DNA of 9,798 nucleotides from DASYSL01 sp036003365 (GCA_036003365.1 DASYSL010000138.1:1-9798); one strand, 5' to 3'; shown: positions 1 through 7,257, counted from the stretch's first letter. Notes: generated by a model from the sequence alone, not told the origin. Program-made: numbers and translations.

Positions 1-1469
1 CGCAGAAGGGCGCGGCCCAGGCTGCCGCCTCCGATTACGCCCACAAGCTGCCGACGCAGGAAGAGGATTTCTCCGGCTGGTACACGACGCTGGTGCGCGC
101 CGCCCAGCTCGCCGACTACGCGCCGGTCAAGGGCTGCATGGCCATCCGGCCGTACGGCTATGCGCTGTGGGAGAACATGCAGCGCCTGCTCGACGCCCGC
201 ATCAAGGCGACGGGTCACGTGAACGCGTATTTCCCGCTGCTCATCCCCGAGTCGTTCCTCAAGCAGGAAGCCGAGCACGTGGAAGGTTTCGCGCCGCAGG
301 TGGCGTGGGTGACGCAGGGCGGCGACGACGTGCTCGAAGAGCGCCTCGCCATCCGGCCCACGTCGGAAGCCATCATCTGCCACTTCTATTCGAAGTGGAT
401 CGAGTCGTACCGCGATCTTCCGGTGCTCATCAATCAGTGGGCCAACGTGATGCGCTGGGAGAAGGTGACGCGGCTCTTCCTGCGCACCACGGAATTCCTC
501 TGGCAGGAGGGACACACCGCGCATCGTACGGGCGAGGAAGCCGAAGAGGAGACCTTGAAGATGCTCGAGGTCTACCGCGCCTTCCTCGAGGAAGATCTCG
601 GCGTGCCCGTGTACAAGGGCAAGAAGACGGAGTCCGAGAAGTTCGCTGGCGCGCAGGATACGTATTCGATCGAGGCGCTCATGAAGGACGGGCGCGCGCT
701 CCAGGCCGGCACGTCCCACTATCTCGGCATGCACTTCGCCAAGGTGTTCGACATCACTTTCCAGGACGAAAACGGCCAGCGCCAGTTCGTCCATCAAACC
801 TCCTGGGGTACGACCACGCGGCTGATCGGCGCCATCGTCATGACCCATGGCGATGACACCGGCCTGCGCCTGCCGCCGCGCGTGGCGCCGTACCAGGTGG
901 TCATCGTGCCCATCTACCGCAAGCCCGAGGAGCGCGCGACGGTGTACGCCTTTGTCGATCGCGTCACGGCCGCGCTCACCGCCGCCGGCATCCGGCACAA
1001 GGTGGACACCGACGACACGCAGAGCCCGGGCTTCAAGTACAACGAGTGGGAGCGCCGCGGCGTGCCGGTGCGCTTCGAGGTCGGGCCGCGCGACGTGGCC
1101 GCAGAGCAGGTGTTCGCCGCCCGCCGCGACAAGAAGGAGAAGACGCCGATTCCCATCGCGGCTCTCGCGGAGCGCACTCAGGCACTGCTCGACGACGTGC
1201 AGGCCGGGCTCTTCCAGCAAGCGCTCGACTTCCGCGCCGCGCACACCTTCGACGCCGACTCTCTCGACGAGATGGCGCGGATCCTCGAGGACAAGCGCGG
1301 CTACGTGCGCGCACGCTGGTGCGGGAGCGCCGACTGCGAGGCCGCGGTGAAGGAGAAGACCACGGCCACCATCCGCTGCCTGCCGCTGGCCGAGCCCGAC
1401 GATCCCGGCCCCTGCATCGTGGACGGAAAACCGTCGCCGCGCCGCGTCCTCTTCGCCAAGTCTTACTGA
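1..1469 (+). CDS. proS: Prolyl-tRNA synthetase, archaeal/eukaryal-like type, 5' end outside window
   Basis: This cytoplasmic class II enzyme charges tRNA-Pro with proline. The frame is open from base 3, giving 488 visible residues; the family is about 480-500 long, so only a few N-terminal codons should be missing. GTG 93 is not the start, because the conserved EEDFSGWY segment lies upstream of it. Seen in the sequence: the RPTSEA proline-binding loop near visible residue 120, motif 2 with RWEK and FLRTTEFLWQEGH around 151-171, a QAGTSHYLGMHFAK segment near 235-250, and motif 3 with GLRLPPRVAP near 286. There is no bacterial-type editing insertion between motifs 2 and 3. The C-terminal domain has four cysteines (WCGSADC, TIRC, GPC), as expected for the zinc site of this type, and ends in the usual terminal Tyr. 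The stop is immediately followed by the glycosyltransferase reading frame, so the two are probably cotranscribed. Confidence 0.97.
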   Translation, partial: QKGAAQAAASDYAHKLPTQEEDFSGWYTTLVRAAQLADYAPVKGCMAIRPYGYALWENMQRLLDARIKATGHVNAYFPLLIPESFLKQEAEHVEGFAPQVAWVTQGGDDVLEERLAIRPTSEAIICHFYSKWIESYRDLPVLINQWANVMRWEKVTRLFLRTTEFLWQEGHTAHRTGEEAEEETLKMLEVYRAFLEEDLGVPVYKGKKTESEKFAGAQDTYSIEALMKDGRALQAGTSHYLGMHFAKVFDITFQDENGQRQFVHQTSWGTTTRLIGAIVMTHGDDTGLRLPPRVAPYQVVIVPIYRKPEERATVYAFVDRVTAALTAAGIRHKVDTDDTQSPGFKYNEWERRGVPVRFEVGPRDVAAEQVFAARRDKKEKTPIPIAALAERTQALLDDVQAGLFQQALDFRAAHTFDADSLDEMARILEDKRGYVRARWCGSADCEAAVKEKTTATIRCLPLAEPDDPGPCIVDGKPSPRRVLFAKSY

Positions 1470-1548
1470 CGGGGGCGCCACGCTCGGCGTCCGGCTTCCC
1501 AACTGGCTCGGCGACGCGATCCTCGCCCGCCGCGCGCTCGATTCCCTC
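1468..1548 (+). other. In-frame N-terminal coding segment of the glycosyltransferase without a standard start codon
   Basis: These 27 codons are in frame with the glycosyltransferase that has its first GTG at 1549. They encode GVRLPNWLGDA near their centre, the hallmark N-terminal motif of LPS heptosyltransferases, so they should be translated. Reading back to the in-frame stop TGA at 1348-1350 I find no ATG, GTG or TTG. CTG 1466-1468 overlaps the proS stop as CTGA but is in another frame. One more G in the GGGGG run at 1471-1475 would join that CTG to this segment and place the start 9 residues before the RLPNW motif, about where the family normally begins. The options are a sequencing or assembly indel, a rare start codon, or a frameshift; I cannot choose between them. 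Confidence 0.75.
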
Positions 1549-2454
1549 GTGGCGCTCGCCGGCCCGGAATCGGCGATCTTCGCCGCGCCTAAGCCCATCG
1601 TCTCGCTGCTCGAGCCAGACTATTCCGGAGTGCGATGGATCGCGACGAGCGGCCATGGTCCGGAGGCGGCGCGCCGCCTCGGGCTCTCGCTCAAGCGCGA
1701 GCACGTGGATCGACTGGTTCTCTTCCCCGATTCGCTCTCGTCGCGCATCACGGGCCTCTATGCGGGGGCGCGTGAGCGCATCGGCCATGGCCCGCGCAGC
1801 ATGGACCTCGAGGCGCTGATCGGGCTTACGCGCAGCGTGCCGCGCCGTCCACGCGGTGAGCGCCACCTCGAGGAGGAGTATCTCGATCTGGCGCGAGCAG
1901 TCGGTGGAGTGGCGCTTCCTGCACGTCGGCTCGAAGTGTCGCGCGAAGCGAAAGCTCGCGCGGACGTATTGCTCGGTGACGCTCGATCGCCTCTCGTGCT
2001 CGCGCCCGGCGCGCGCTACGGTCCGGCCAAGCGTTGGTCGCCGACGCGCTTCACGCAGGTTGCGCGTGCCTGGCGCGGCCCCGTCGTGCTCGTGGGGGAC
2101 GAGTTTGACGTTGAGGAAGCGATTGCCGTCTCACAGGCTCTCGAACGGCGCGCCCTCAATCTCGCCGGCAAGACCGACCTGCCCACGCTGGCCGCCGTGC
2201 TCGCTCGCGCAGCCGCTGTCGTTTCCAACGACTCCGGCGCCGCCCACGTGGCAGCCGCACTGGGGCGGCCGACGATCGTGGTCTTCGGCTCGACCGATCC
2301 GGGCTGGACGGCCCCGCGCGGGGAGCACGTCACTGCGATCTGGGATCGTGTGCGCTGTGCCCCGTGCTTTCGCACGCGCTGTCCCTACGAGGATTCCTAT
2401 GCTTGTCTGCGCATCGTGGAGAGCAGCCGCGTGATCGAAGCACTGCCGCAGTGA
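1549..2454 (+). CDS. waaF: Glycosyltransferase family 9, LPS heptosyltransferase II-like
   Basis: GT-B fold enzyme predicted to transfer a heptose from ADP-heptose to the inner core of LPS on the cytoplasmic side of the inner membrane. From GTG 1549 there are 301 residues, but the true protein is about 27-30 residues longer (see the segment at 1468-1548), which matches the family length of about 330. Visible markers: LVLFPDSLSSR at 57-66, where the family has a PNS(F)SS element; LAPGARYGPAKRWSP at 151-165, the usual sugar-nucleotide region; VVSNDSGAAHVAAALG at 224-239; FGSTDP at 246-251; and a cysteine cluster C270, C273, C278, C286 like the CxPCF...CP...CL tail of WaaF-type proteins. The gene follows proS without a gap and overlaps the next gene by GTGA. 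The exact acceptor cannot be told from sequence; another family 9 transferase is possible. Confidence 0.88.
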   Translation: MALAGPESAIFAAPKPIVSLLEPDYSGVRWIATSGHGPEAARRLGLSLKREHVDRLVLFPDSLSSRITGLYAGARERIGHGPRSMDLEALIGLTRSVPRRPRGERHLEEEYLDLARAVGGVALPARRLEVSREAKARADVLLGDARSPLVLAPGARYGPAKRWSPTRFTQVARAWRGPVVLVGDEFDVEEAIAVSQALERRALNLAGKTDLPTLAAVLARAAAVVSNDSGAAHVAAALGRPTIVVFGSTDPGWTAPRGEHVTAIWDRVRCAPCFRTRCPYEDSYACLRIVESSRVIEALPQ

Positions 2455-3329
2455 GAACGCTTTTCGTCATTGGCGACGCCGGGCTCTGGGCCGCCGCCCG
2501 CGATCTGCACGCGCGCGGTCATGAAGTCACGGTGCTTGGCAGCCCCGGCACCGACATCACGTCGGCAGCCGGAATCCACGTGTATGAGAGCCGGGGCGCC
2601 GGCTGGCGGACCGCCTATGGGGTGGGCCGTCTGCTCGCCCAGCGCAACGTCGAGCTCGCCGTCGCCAACGACCCGCGCTCTTTGGCGCTTCTCGGCCGCG
2701 CGCGCTGGCTGCATCCCTCGACCGCGATCACGGCACTCGGCGAGGGCGATGCCGAGCGTCAGCTCGAATCGGCACGCGCCACGCACCGCCGTTACGGCCG
2801 CGCCGTGTTCCTGGATCGCGACGGCACCCTCATGCCCGAGATCGGCGCTCTCGGGCGTCCCGAAGCCGTGCGCCTCATGCCGGGCGTGGCGCGGGCACTG
2901 CGCGCGGTGAACGCGGCGCACTACGAGCTGGTCGTGGTCTCGAATCAGTCGGCGATCGGCCGCGGCACGATCACCGAGCAGCAGGTGCGCGATGTGAACG
3001 CGGCGCTACGCCGCGCCCTGCGCGCCGAAGGCGTCGAGCTCTCCGGCATCTATGTTTGTCCGCATCGTCCGGAAGATGCGTGCGATTGCCGCAAGCCGCT
3101 ACCGGGACTTTTGCTCCAAGCCGCGAGCGCACTCGGCCTCTCGTTGAAACGCTCTTGGCTCATCGGCGACTCGACTCGTGACACCGACGCCGCGACCGCC
3201 GCCGGCGTGCGCGGCATCCTCCTCGAGAGCGGGTGGGGAGGCGCAGACCCCGCTGCCCCGCGGGGCGCCTCTTCGCCTCGCCGCGCGCCCGATATAGGAA
3301 GAGCCGTGCAGTTGATCTTGCGAACCTGA
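2451..3329 (+). CDS. gmhB: HAD-family heptose bisphosphate phosphatase (GmhB-like) with an extra N-terminal domain
   Basis: The C-terminal domain, about residues 116-262, resembles D-glycero-D-manno-heptose-1,7-bisphosphate 7-phosphatase, a step in making ADP-heptose in the cytoplasm. HAD motifs are complete: DRDGT with D122 and D124, VVSNQS with S164, CRKP with K215, and GDSTRD with D240 and D244. A zinc loop is present as C203, H205, C211, C213. Start GTG 2451 overlaps the previous stop as GTGA, indicating translational coupling; the open frame extends upstream, but those codons lie inside the glycosyltransferase gene. The protein has 292 residues whereas single-domain GmhB has about 190. 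Residues 1-115 begin MRTLFVIGDAG with RGHEVTVLG near 22-30, which looks like a Rossmann or GT-B N-terminal half; its role is unknown. The last 25 residues are a low-complexity Ala/Pro/Arg tail. HisB-type histidinol phosphatase is the main alternative, but the glycosyltransferase partner favours heptose. Confidence 0.85.
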   Translation: MRTLFVIGDAGLWAAARDLHARGHEVTVLGSPGTDITSAAGIHVYESRGAGWRTAYGVGRLLAQRNVELAVANDPRSLALLGRARWLHPSTAITALGEGDAERQLESARATHRRYGRAVFLDRDGTLMPEIGALGRPEAVRLMPGVARALRAVNAAHYELVVVSNQSAIGRGTITEQQVRDVNAALRRALRAEGVELSGIYVCPHRPEDACDCRKPLPGLLLQAASALGLSLKRSWLIGDSTRDTDAATAAGVRGILLESGWGGADPAAPRGASSPRRAPDIGRAVQLILRT

Positions 3330-3346
3330 CGTTCGCGCCCTAAACT
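3318..3346 (+). promoter_or_regulatory. Candidate sigma70-type promoter for the repeat protein
   Basis: TTGCGA at 3318-3323 and TAAACT at 3341-3346 are separated by 17 bases; each matches the consensus at four of six positions. It lies about 90 bases upstream of the ATG at 3436, overlapping the last codons of the phosphatase gene. Two 4/6 hexamers can occur by chance, and this phylum's promoter consensus is not known to me. Confidence 0.35.
3320..3336. repeat. Inverted repeat GCGAAC-5-GTTCGC across the phosphatase stop
   Basis: Perfect 6-base arms with a CTGAC spacer that contains the TGA stop of the upstream gene. It sits between the candidate -35 and -10 boxes, where a repressor could bind. 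It could also be a short hairpin in the transcript, but there is no T-run after it, so it is not a convincing terminator. Confidence 0.5.
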
Positions 3347-3422
3347 CATTGCCGACATCCTCCCTTGGCTCCCGGAACCCGATCCGGCAGCCCGCCCCGG
3401 CCCCCAGCCGGCCTATCAACCG

Positions 3423-3430
3423 AGAGGAGG
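3423..3430 (+). promoter_or_regulatory. Strong Shine-Dalgarno sequence that sets the start at 3436
   Basis: AGAGGAGG lies five bases before ATG 3436. It decides the start over the in-frame TTG at 3349, which would place 29 charged and proline-rich residues before an otherwise normal signal peptide. Confidence 0.85.
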
Positions 3431-3435
3431 ACCCG

Positions 3436-6087
3436 ATGCGATTTAGTCCATCTCTCCCCCTGTTCGTTCTGTTTGCCGCACTCGCTTTTCCGAATTCCGT
3501 CTCTTCCAATCCTCTCTATCATGCGTTCTCGACCCATTACCGGACTAACATCTTTGCCTATGGCGTGGTAGCCGGCGACTTCGACGCCGACGGTCGTCTC
3601 GATTACTTCCTCGACAGTCCGAATCAACTCGGGCGTGGACACGGTGACGGAAGATTCGATCCCGTACAGGCACTGGGTGGATCGATTGCGGGACCAGCCA
3701 GCGTCGCGGATCTGAACGGTGACGGCGTCGATGACGAGGCGATCGCGGGTCTGAACGGAATCTCGATTCGCTATGGCTCTCCGGGCTTGGGCCTCGGTCC
3801 GGAAACCGTCCTCGATGGGGGAGTCGCGCTGGACTTGTTCGTGGCTCTGGCCGACGTGAATGGCGATGGCCGGCCGGATCTGGTCACGGGCAACGGCGCC
3901 AACCTTTGGGTGCACCTCGCCACCGGACCAACGTCGTATGGGCCGGGCCTCTCGAGCCCGATCGGCGGAGCTGATGGCGTAGGAAGACTCGCGGTCGGCG
4001 ACGTCGACGAGGACGGAAAGCCTGACGTTCTGATTCAAACCGGAGCTTATGCCGTCGTCTGGTCGAAGGGTCATGGCGATGGAACCTTCGATCCTGCGGT
4101 GTCGCTCGGGCTTCCTGCGGCGGGCTCCGGAGTGTTTCTCGCGGACGTGAACGGGGATCACCACCTTGACGCCATCGGCGATCACCAATGGTGTGCCGGA
4201 AACGGCTTGGGGGGATTCGGGCCACCCGTGGACGTGGGGCCGATCGACATCCTCGCTGTTGGTGACCTGACCGGGGATGGCGCGCCCGACATCGTAGGCG
4301 GATCAGGGGCCAATGACTCCATCATTAATGGCAGCAGTCTCGATGTGTACGTGAACGACGGCGCGGGCCACTTCACTCATACGTGGTCGCAGTCGCTCCT
4401 CGAAACCGACGTCGCTTCGTTGGGCGACTTCAACGGCGACGGCTTGAAGGACATCATCGTGTACCAAGCAGTCTTCGGAAACGTTTCGGTGCATCTCTCC
4501 AACGGTGACGGCACGTTCGGAAGAGAAGCCCACTATCTGACCGGCAACCGGCCTTCTGGAATCGTGCTTGCCGACATCACACGAGACGGGCGACTGGATG
4601 TCATCACTTCCGACCGCGCCGATGGAACCCTTTCCGTGCTTCCCGGTTTGCCTTCGGGAAAGTTCGATCTGCCGATCCATTACGCCGTGGGCTCAGGGCC
4701 CAATGGACTCGCCACCGGCGATCTGAACGGCGACGGGCTTCCCGACATCGTCACCGCCGACGGCGGCTCCAATACCGTGACCGTGCTGCTCGGACAGCCG
4801 GGCGGCGGGTTGGCGAGTGCCGGGGCGACCGGGGCCGGATCCGTCCCGTCTGCGGTTGCGCTCGTCGACATGAATCGTGACGGCAAGCTCGACGCGATCG
4901 TTCTCGATCAGGGCAGTAGTCTGTGCACGATCCTGTACGGAAACGGTCTCGGCGGCTTTTCTTCCTCTTCGTCCACCGCGACCTCACCTTCTCCCGATGC
5001 CCTGTCCGTCGACGATCTCGATGGTGATCTCTGGCCCGATGTCGCCATCATCACGGGCACGCAGAGCCACAACGGCAATCTCGATGTCTTGCTCAACAAC
5101 AAATCGGGGGGACTCTTGCCCAAGGTTTCCTATTTGGAAGGAATCAGCAACCGCGCTGTCGGTATCGCGGATGTCACAGGTGACGGGGTTCCCGACGTGA
5201 TCGATGTTGACCGTAACTTCGTCAGGGTCATGCGCGGCACCGGTGGTGGGGCCTTGTCGGCCCTCCCCGGCTTCCGTGTGAGCCAGAGTCGAGCGCTCAC
5301 CATCGCCGACGGCGATCTCGACGGGAGGCCGGATCTCTTCATCGCTGCCGACTGGGCCAATTGCGCCTGGTTCGTGAAGGGAACGGGCGGCGGCAACTTC
5401 GCCGAGGGTGAAGGCTATGGCACCGGACGCGGTCCCAACGGCATCGCGGTGGCCGATCTCAACGGCGACGGCGCCCCCGACATCGTGACCTCCGATGGCG
5501 ACACCAGTCTGGTCTCGGTTCTGCTGGCCGACCACGAGCAGCCCGTGCCGGCGCTCGCCACTTTAGTGGACGCCGCGGCGACGGCGAGTGGCGTGCGCAT
5601 CGAGTGGATTACGGGCGGGGGATCATTGGTGGCCGTAGAGCGCTCGGAGAACGCAGGCGCGTGGATGCCGGCGGGCCGCATCGTGGCTGACGCCTCGGGG
5701 AATCTCGTGTTCGAGGATCACGACGTGAAGACTGGTCTCGACTACGCGTATCGGTTGGGCTTCGATCAGAGCGGGCAAACCGTATATGCGGGATACGTCT
5801 CGGTGCGTGTGCCGTCTGGGATGAACACTCTCGCGTTGGCCGCGAGCCCCAATCCGGCGCTGGGCGCATTCGGTGTGTCGTTCACGCTGCCCGATGCACG
5901 TCCGGCGCGCCTCGAGATCTACGACGTGAGCGGACGGCGGATCCTGTCCCGCGAGGTGGGGGCGATGGGGGCGGGAGCGCACGTGCTCCGTCTCGACGAA
6001 ACGAGCCGCCTCGCCTCCGGACTCTATTGGCTGCGCCTCGTGCATCCGCAACGGACGCTGGTGGCCCGAGCCGCGATCGTACGCTGA
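3436..6087 (+). CDS. Secreted FG-GAP/VCBS repeat protein with Fn3-like and C-terminal sorting-type domains
   Basis: Predicted exported or surface protein of 883 residues; substrate or partner unknown. Residues 1-24 form a signal peptide (MRFSPS, a hydrophobic core LFVLFAALAF, then NSVSS). Residues 44-700 carry 14 copies of a Dx[DN]xDGxxD-like calcium loop at about 48, 92, 140, 189, 237, 277, 331, 380, 429, 478, 527, 579, 625 and 673, mostly 46-52 apart, as in integrin-like beta-propellers. Several copies are imperfect (residue 237 has NGDHHLD, 478 NRDGKLD, 527 DGDLWPD). Residues 705-793 look like an Fn3-type beta-sandwich. Residues 798-883 (ASPNPALGAFGVSFTLPD, IYDVSGRRI, ASGLYWLRLV) match the C-terminal type IX/FlgD-Ig-like sorting domain common in FCB bacteria. 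The gene appears monocistronic, with its own Shine-Dalgarno sequence and a terminator about 40 bases after the stop. The propeller part looks less GC-rich than the neighbouring genes. Confidence 0.9.
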   Translation: MRFSPSLPLFVLFAALAFPNSVSSNPLYHAFSTHYRTNIFAYGVVAGDFDADGRLDYFLDSPNQLGRGHGDGRFDPVQALGGSIAGPASVADLNGDGVDDEAIAGLNGISIRYGSPGLGLGPETVLDGGVALDLFVALADVNGDGRPDLVTGNGANLWVHLATGPTSYGPGLSSPIGGADGVGRLAVGDVDEDGKPDVLIQTGAYAVVWSKGHGDGTFDPAVSLGLPAAGSGVFLADVNGDHHLDAIGDHQWCAGNGLGGFGPPVDVGPIDILAVGDLTGDGAPDIVGGSGANDSIINGSSLDVYVNDGAGHFTHTWSQSLLETDVASLGDFNGDGLKDIIVYQAVFGNVSVHLSNGDGTFGREAHYLTGNRPSGIVLADITRDGRLDVITSDRADGTLSVLPGLPSGKFDLPIHYAVGSGPNGLATGDLNGDGLPDIVTADGGSNTVTVLLGQPGGGLASAGATGAGSVPSAVALVDMNRDGKLDAIVLDQGSSLCTILYGNGLGGFSSSSSTATSPSPDALSVDDLDGDLWPDVAIITGTQSHNGNLDVLLNNKSGGLLPKVSYLEGISNRAVGIADVTGDGVPDVIDVDRNFVRVMRGTGGGALSALPGFRVSQSRALTIADGDLDGRPDLFIAADWANCAWFVKGTGGGNFAEGEGYGTGRGPNGIAVADLNGDGAPDIVTSDGDTSLVSVLLADHEQPVPALATLVDAAATASGVRIEWITGGGSLVAVERSENAGAWMPAGRIVADASGNLVFEDHDVKTGLDYAYRLGFDQSGQTVYAGYVSVRVPSGMNTLALAASPNPALGAFGVSFTLPDARPARLEIYDVSGRRILSREVGAMGAGAHVLRLDETSRLASGLYWLRLVHPQRTLVARAAIVR

Positions 6088-6126
6088 CCGACAGGCCGCG
6101 CGGACCACTTAAGCTGAGAAAGACAA

Positions 6127-6156
6127 AAGGCCCCGGAGATCACTCTCCGGGGCCTT
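6127..6156. terminator. Bidirectional intrinsic terminator between convergent genes
   Basis: The stem GGCCCCGGAGA (6129-6139) pairs with TCTCCGGGGCC (6144-6154) around a TCAC loop, and A-T pairs at 6127-6128/6155-6156 extend it to 13 pairs. On the + strand it is followed by TTCTTGTGTTT. On the - strand it is followed by TTTTGTCTTTC. It sits between the stops at 6087 (+) and 6176 (-), so it can serve both units; the - strand tail is the better T-tract. Confidence 0.93.
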
Positions 6157-6175
6157 CTTGTGTTTCGGCTCGTCG

Positions 6176-7252
6176 CTACTTCTTGGCGGCGCTCAGCCGG
6201 TACGTCGAACCGTCGTTGGCGCGGATGTAGCGCAGATCGTAGCCGTCGAACTTGAGCTGGTTGGCGTGGAGCCACTCGCTCTGCACGAGGTCGTCGAGCT
6301 GGGCCGGGTAGGCGCCCTTCTCGGCCTTGTAGACCTCGAGCGCCATGGTGACGTCGTTCCAGCGCGAGCGCTGGTCCAGATCGCGGTCGGGTGGGAGCCC
6401 GGAGGGAGCGATCGGGCTCCGGAGCGGCGCGGTGATCAAGAGCAGGAGCAGGGCCAGGCCGGCGAGCATGCCGGTGAGCACGAACTCCTTGGTGCGCGAG
6501 ACGCCGGGCACCGGCAGCAGCTCCTCGCGCACTTCGCCGCCCACCTCGCGCTTGCCCACGATCTCGATCCAGCGGCACTCGAGCAGACGCGCGAGCCCTT
6601 CCATGGCCTCGTAGTCGGTGGTCGGAGCCTCCTGGACGATCTCGGCCAGGGTGCGCTTGCTGTCGACCAAGCCGAACAGCTCCTTCTCCTCGTCGGAGAG
6701 AGGCGAGTCCGGATCGGGCAGCTCGCGCAAGCCCAGGATCAGGTGACCGTCAGGCAGCTGCTGGAGCTGCCGCTTGTACTCGTCGACGCGGCGCGCCGCC
6801 TCCATGAGGATGCTGTCGGTGGAGAGTGAGATGCGCAAAGCACTCTCGGGCGGGACCACGGCGCTGAACGAGTAGTCGCCGCTTTCCCAGCGCAGCATGC
6901 GGAAGATGAGGTCGAGCACCATGCGCTCGTACAGCGATTCGAGCTCCTCGGCCGCGACGTAGCGGCCGTTGATCAAGAGATCGACCAGGTCGCGCCCGCT
7001 CTCGGCGTTCAGGCTCTCGATGCCGCGCAACTGCTCTTCGCTGAGCCAGCGCACGCGACGCAGAAAGCGCATGAGCGGATCGTTGGGCGCAAGCCCGGGC
7101 TCGCGGGCGCCGGCGATGCGGCCGTCGAGGAAGTAGATCGACACCGCCTCCTGGTTGTTGCGCAGGGACAGGCACCCGGTCTTCTTCTGGCTCGACAGGA
7201 GCTGGACGATCTCCCAGAGCGCGAATTCGTGCAGGGAACCCTGGAGGGCCAT
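6176..7252 (-). CDS. DUF4388 (PATAN) protein with one membrane helix and a pseudopilin-like C-terminus
   Basis: 358 residues. Residues 1-55 (MALQGSLHEFALWEIVQLLS, KKTGCLSL, IYFLDGRIAGA) are a clear DUF4388/PATAN start, a domain linked in other bacteria to two-component and motility regulators. Helical segments follow at 60-160, including ELESLYERMVLDLIFRML and WESGDYSF. Residues 185-232 (LSDEEKELFGLVDSKRTLAEIV..., LLECRWIEIV) look like a winged helix. One hydrophobic helix spans 256-277. Residues 297-355 (MALEVYKAEKGAYPAQLDDLV, then a YDLRYI...YRLSA ending) resemble the globular part of GspG-type pseudopilins, without a prepilin leader. The likely topology is a cytoplasmic N-terminus and an outside C-terminus. 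The gene is second in an operon, nine bases after the TPR gene; its Shine-Dalgarno sequence overlaps that gene's stop. Function unknown; the domain calls are by eye. Confidence 0.87.
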   Translation of the reverse strand: MALQGSLHEFALWEIVQLLSSQKKTGCLSLRNNQEAVSIYFLDGRIAGAREPGLAPNDPLMRFLRRVRWLSEEQLRGIESLNAESGRDLVDLLINGRYVAAEELESLYERMVLDLIFRMLRWESGDYSFSAVVPPESALRISLSTDSILMEAARRVDEYKRQLQQLPDGHLILGLRELPDPDSPLSDEEKELFGLVDSKRTLAEIVQEAPTTDYEAMEGLARLLECRWIEIVGKREVGGEVREELLPVPGVSRTKEFVLTGMLAGLALLLLLITAPLRSPIAPSGLPPDRDLDQRSRWNDVTMALEVYKAEKGAYPAQLDDLVQSEWLHANQLKFDGYDLRYIRANDGSTYRLSAAKK

Positions 7253-7257
7253 GGCGA

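Noticed and set aside
93..95. GTG 93 as the start of proS
   Set aside because: Conserved proS N-terminal residues are encoded in frame upstream of it, so the gene begins before the window.
2364..2450. Upstream extension of the phosphatase to an earlier start at 2364
   Set aside because: It would overlap the conserved cysteine-rich end of the glycosyltransferase by about 90 bases; GTG 2451 in a GTGA overlap gives a normal beta-strand start.
3349..3435. TTG 3349 as the start of the repeat protein
   Set aside because: It adds 29 polar, proline-rich residues before the signal peptide, while ATG 3436 has a strong Shine-Dalgarno sequence at ideal spacing.
3346..4188. 280-codon frame on the - strand opposite the start of the repeat protein
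   Set aside because: It mirrors the regular calcium-loop repeats on the + strand, which explains its openness; no recognisable protein features.
6109..6160. Terminator hairpin considered as a small RNA or mobile-element end
   Set aside because: A 13-pair stem between convergent stops with T-rich tails on both sides is fully explained as a shared terminator; no flanking repeats or transposase.
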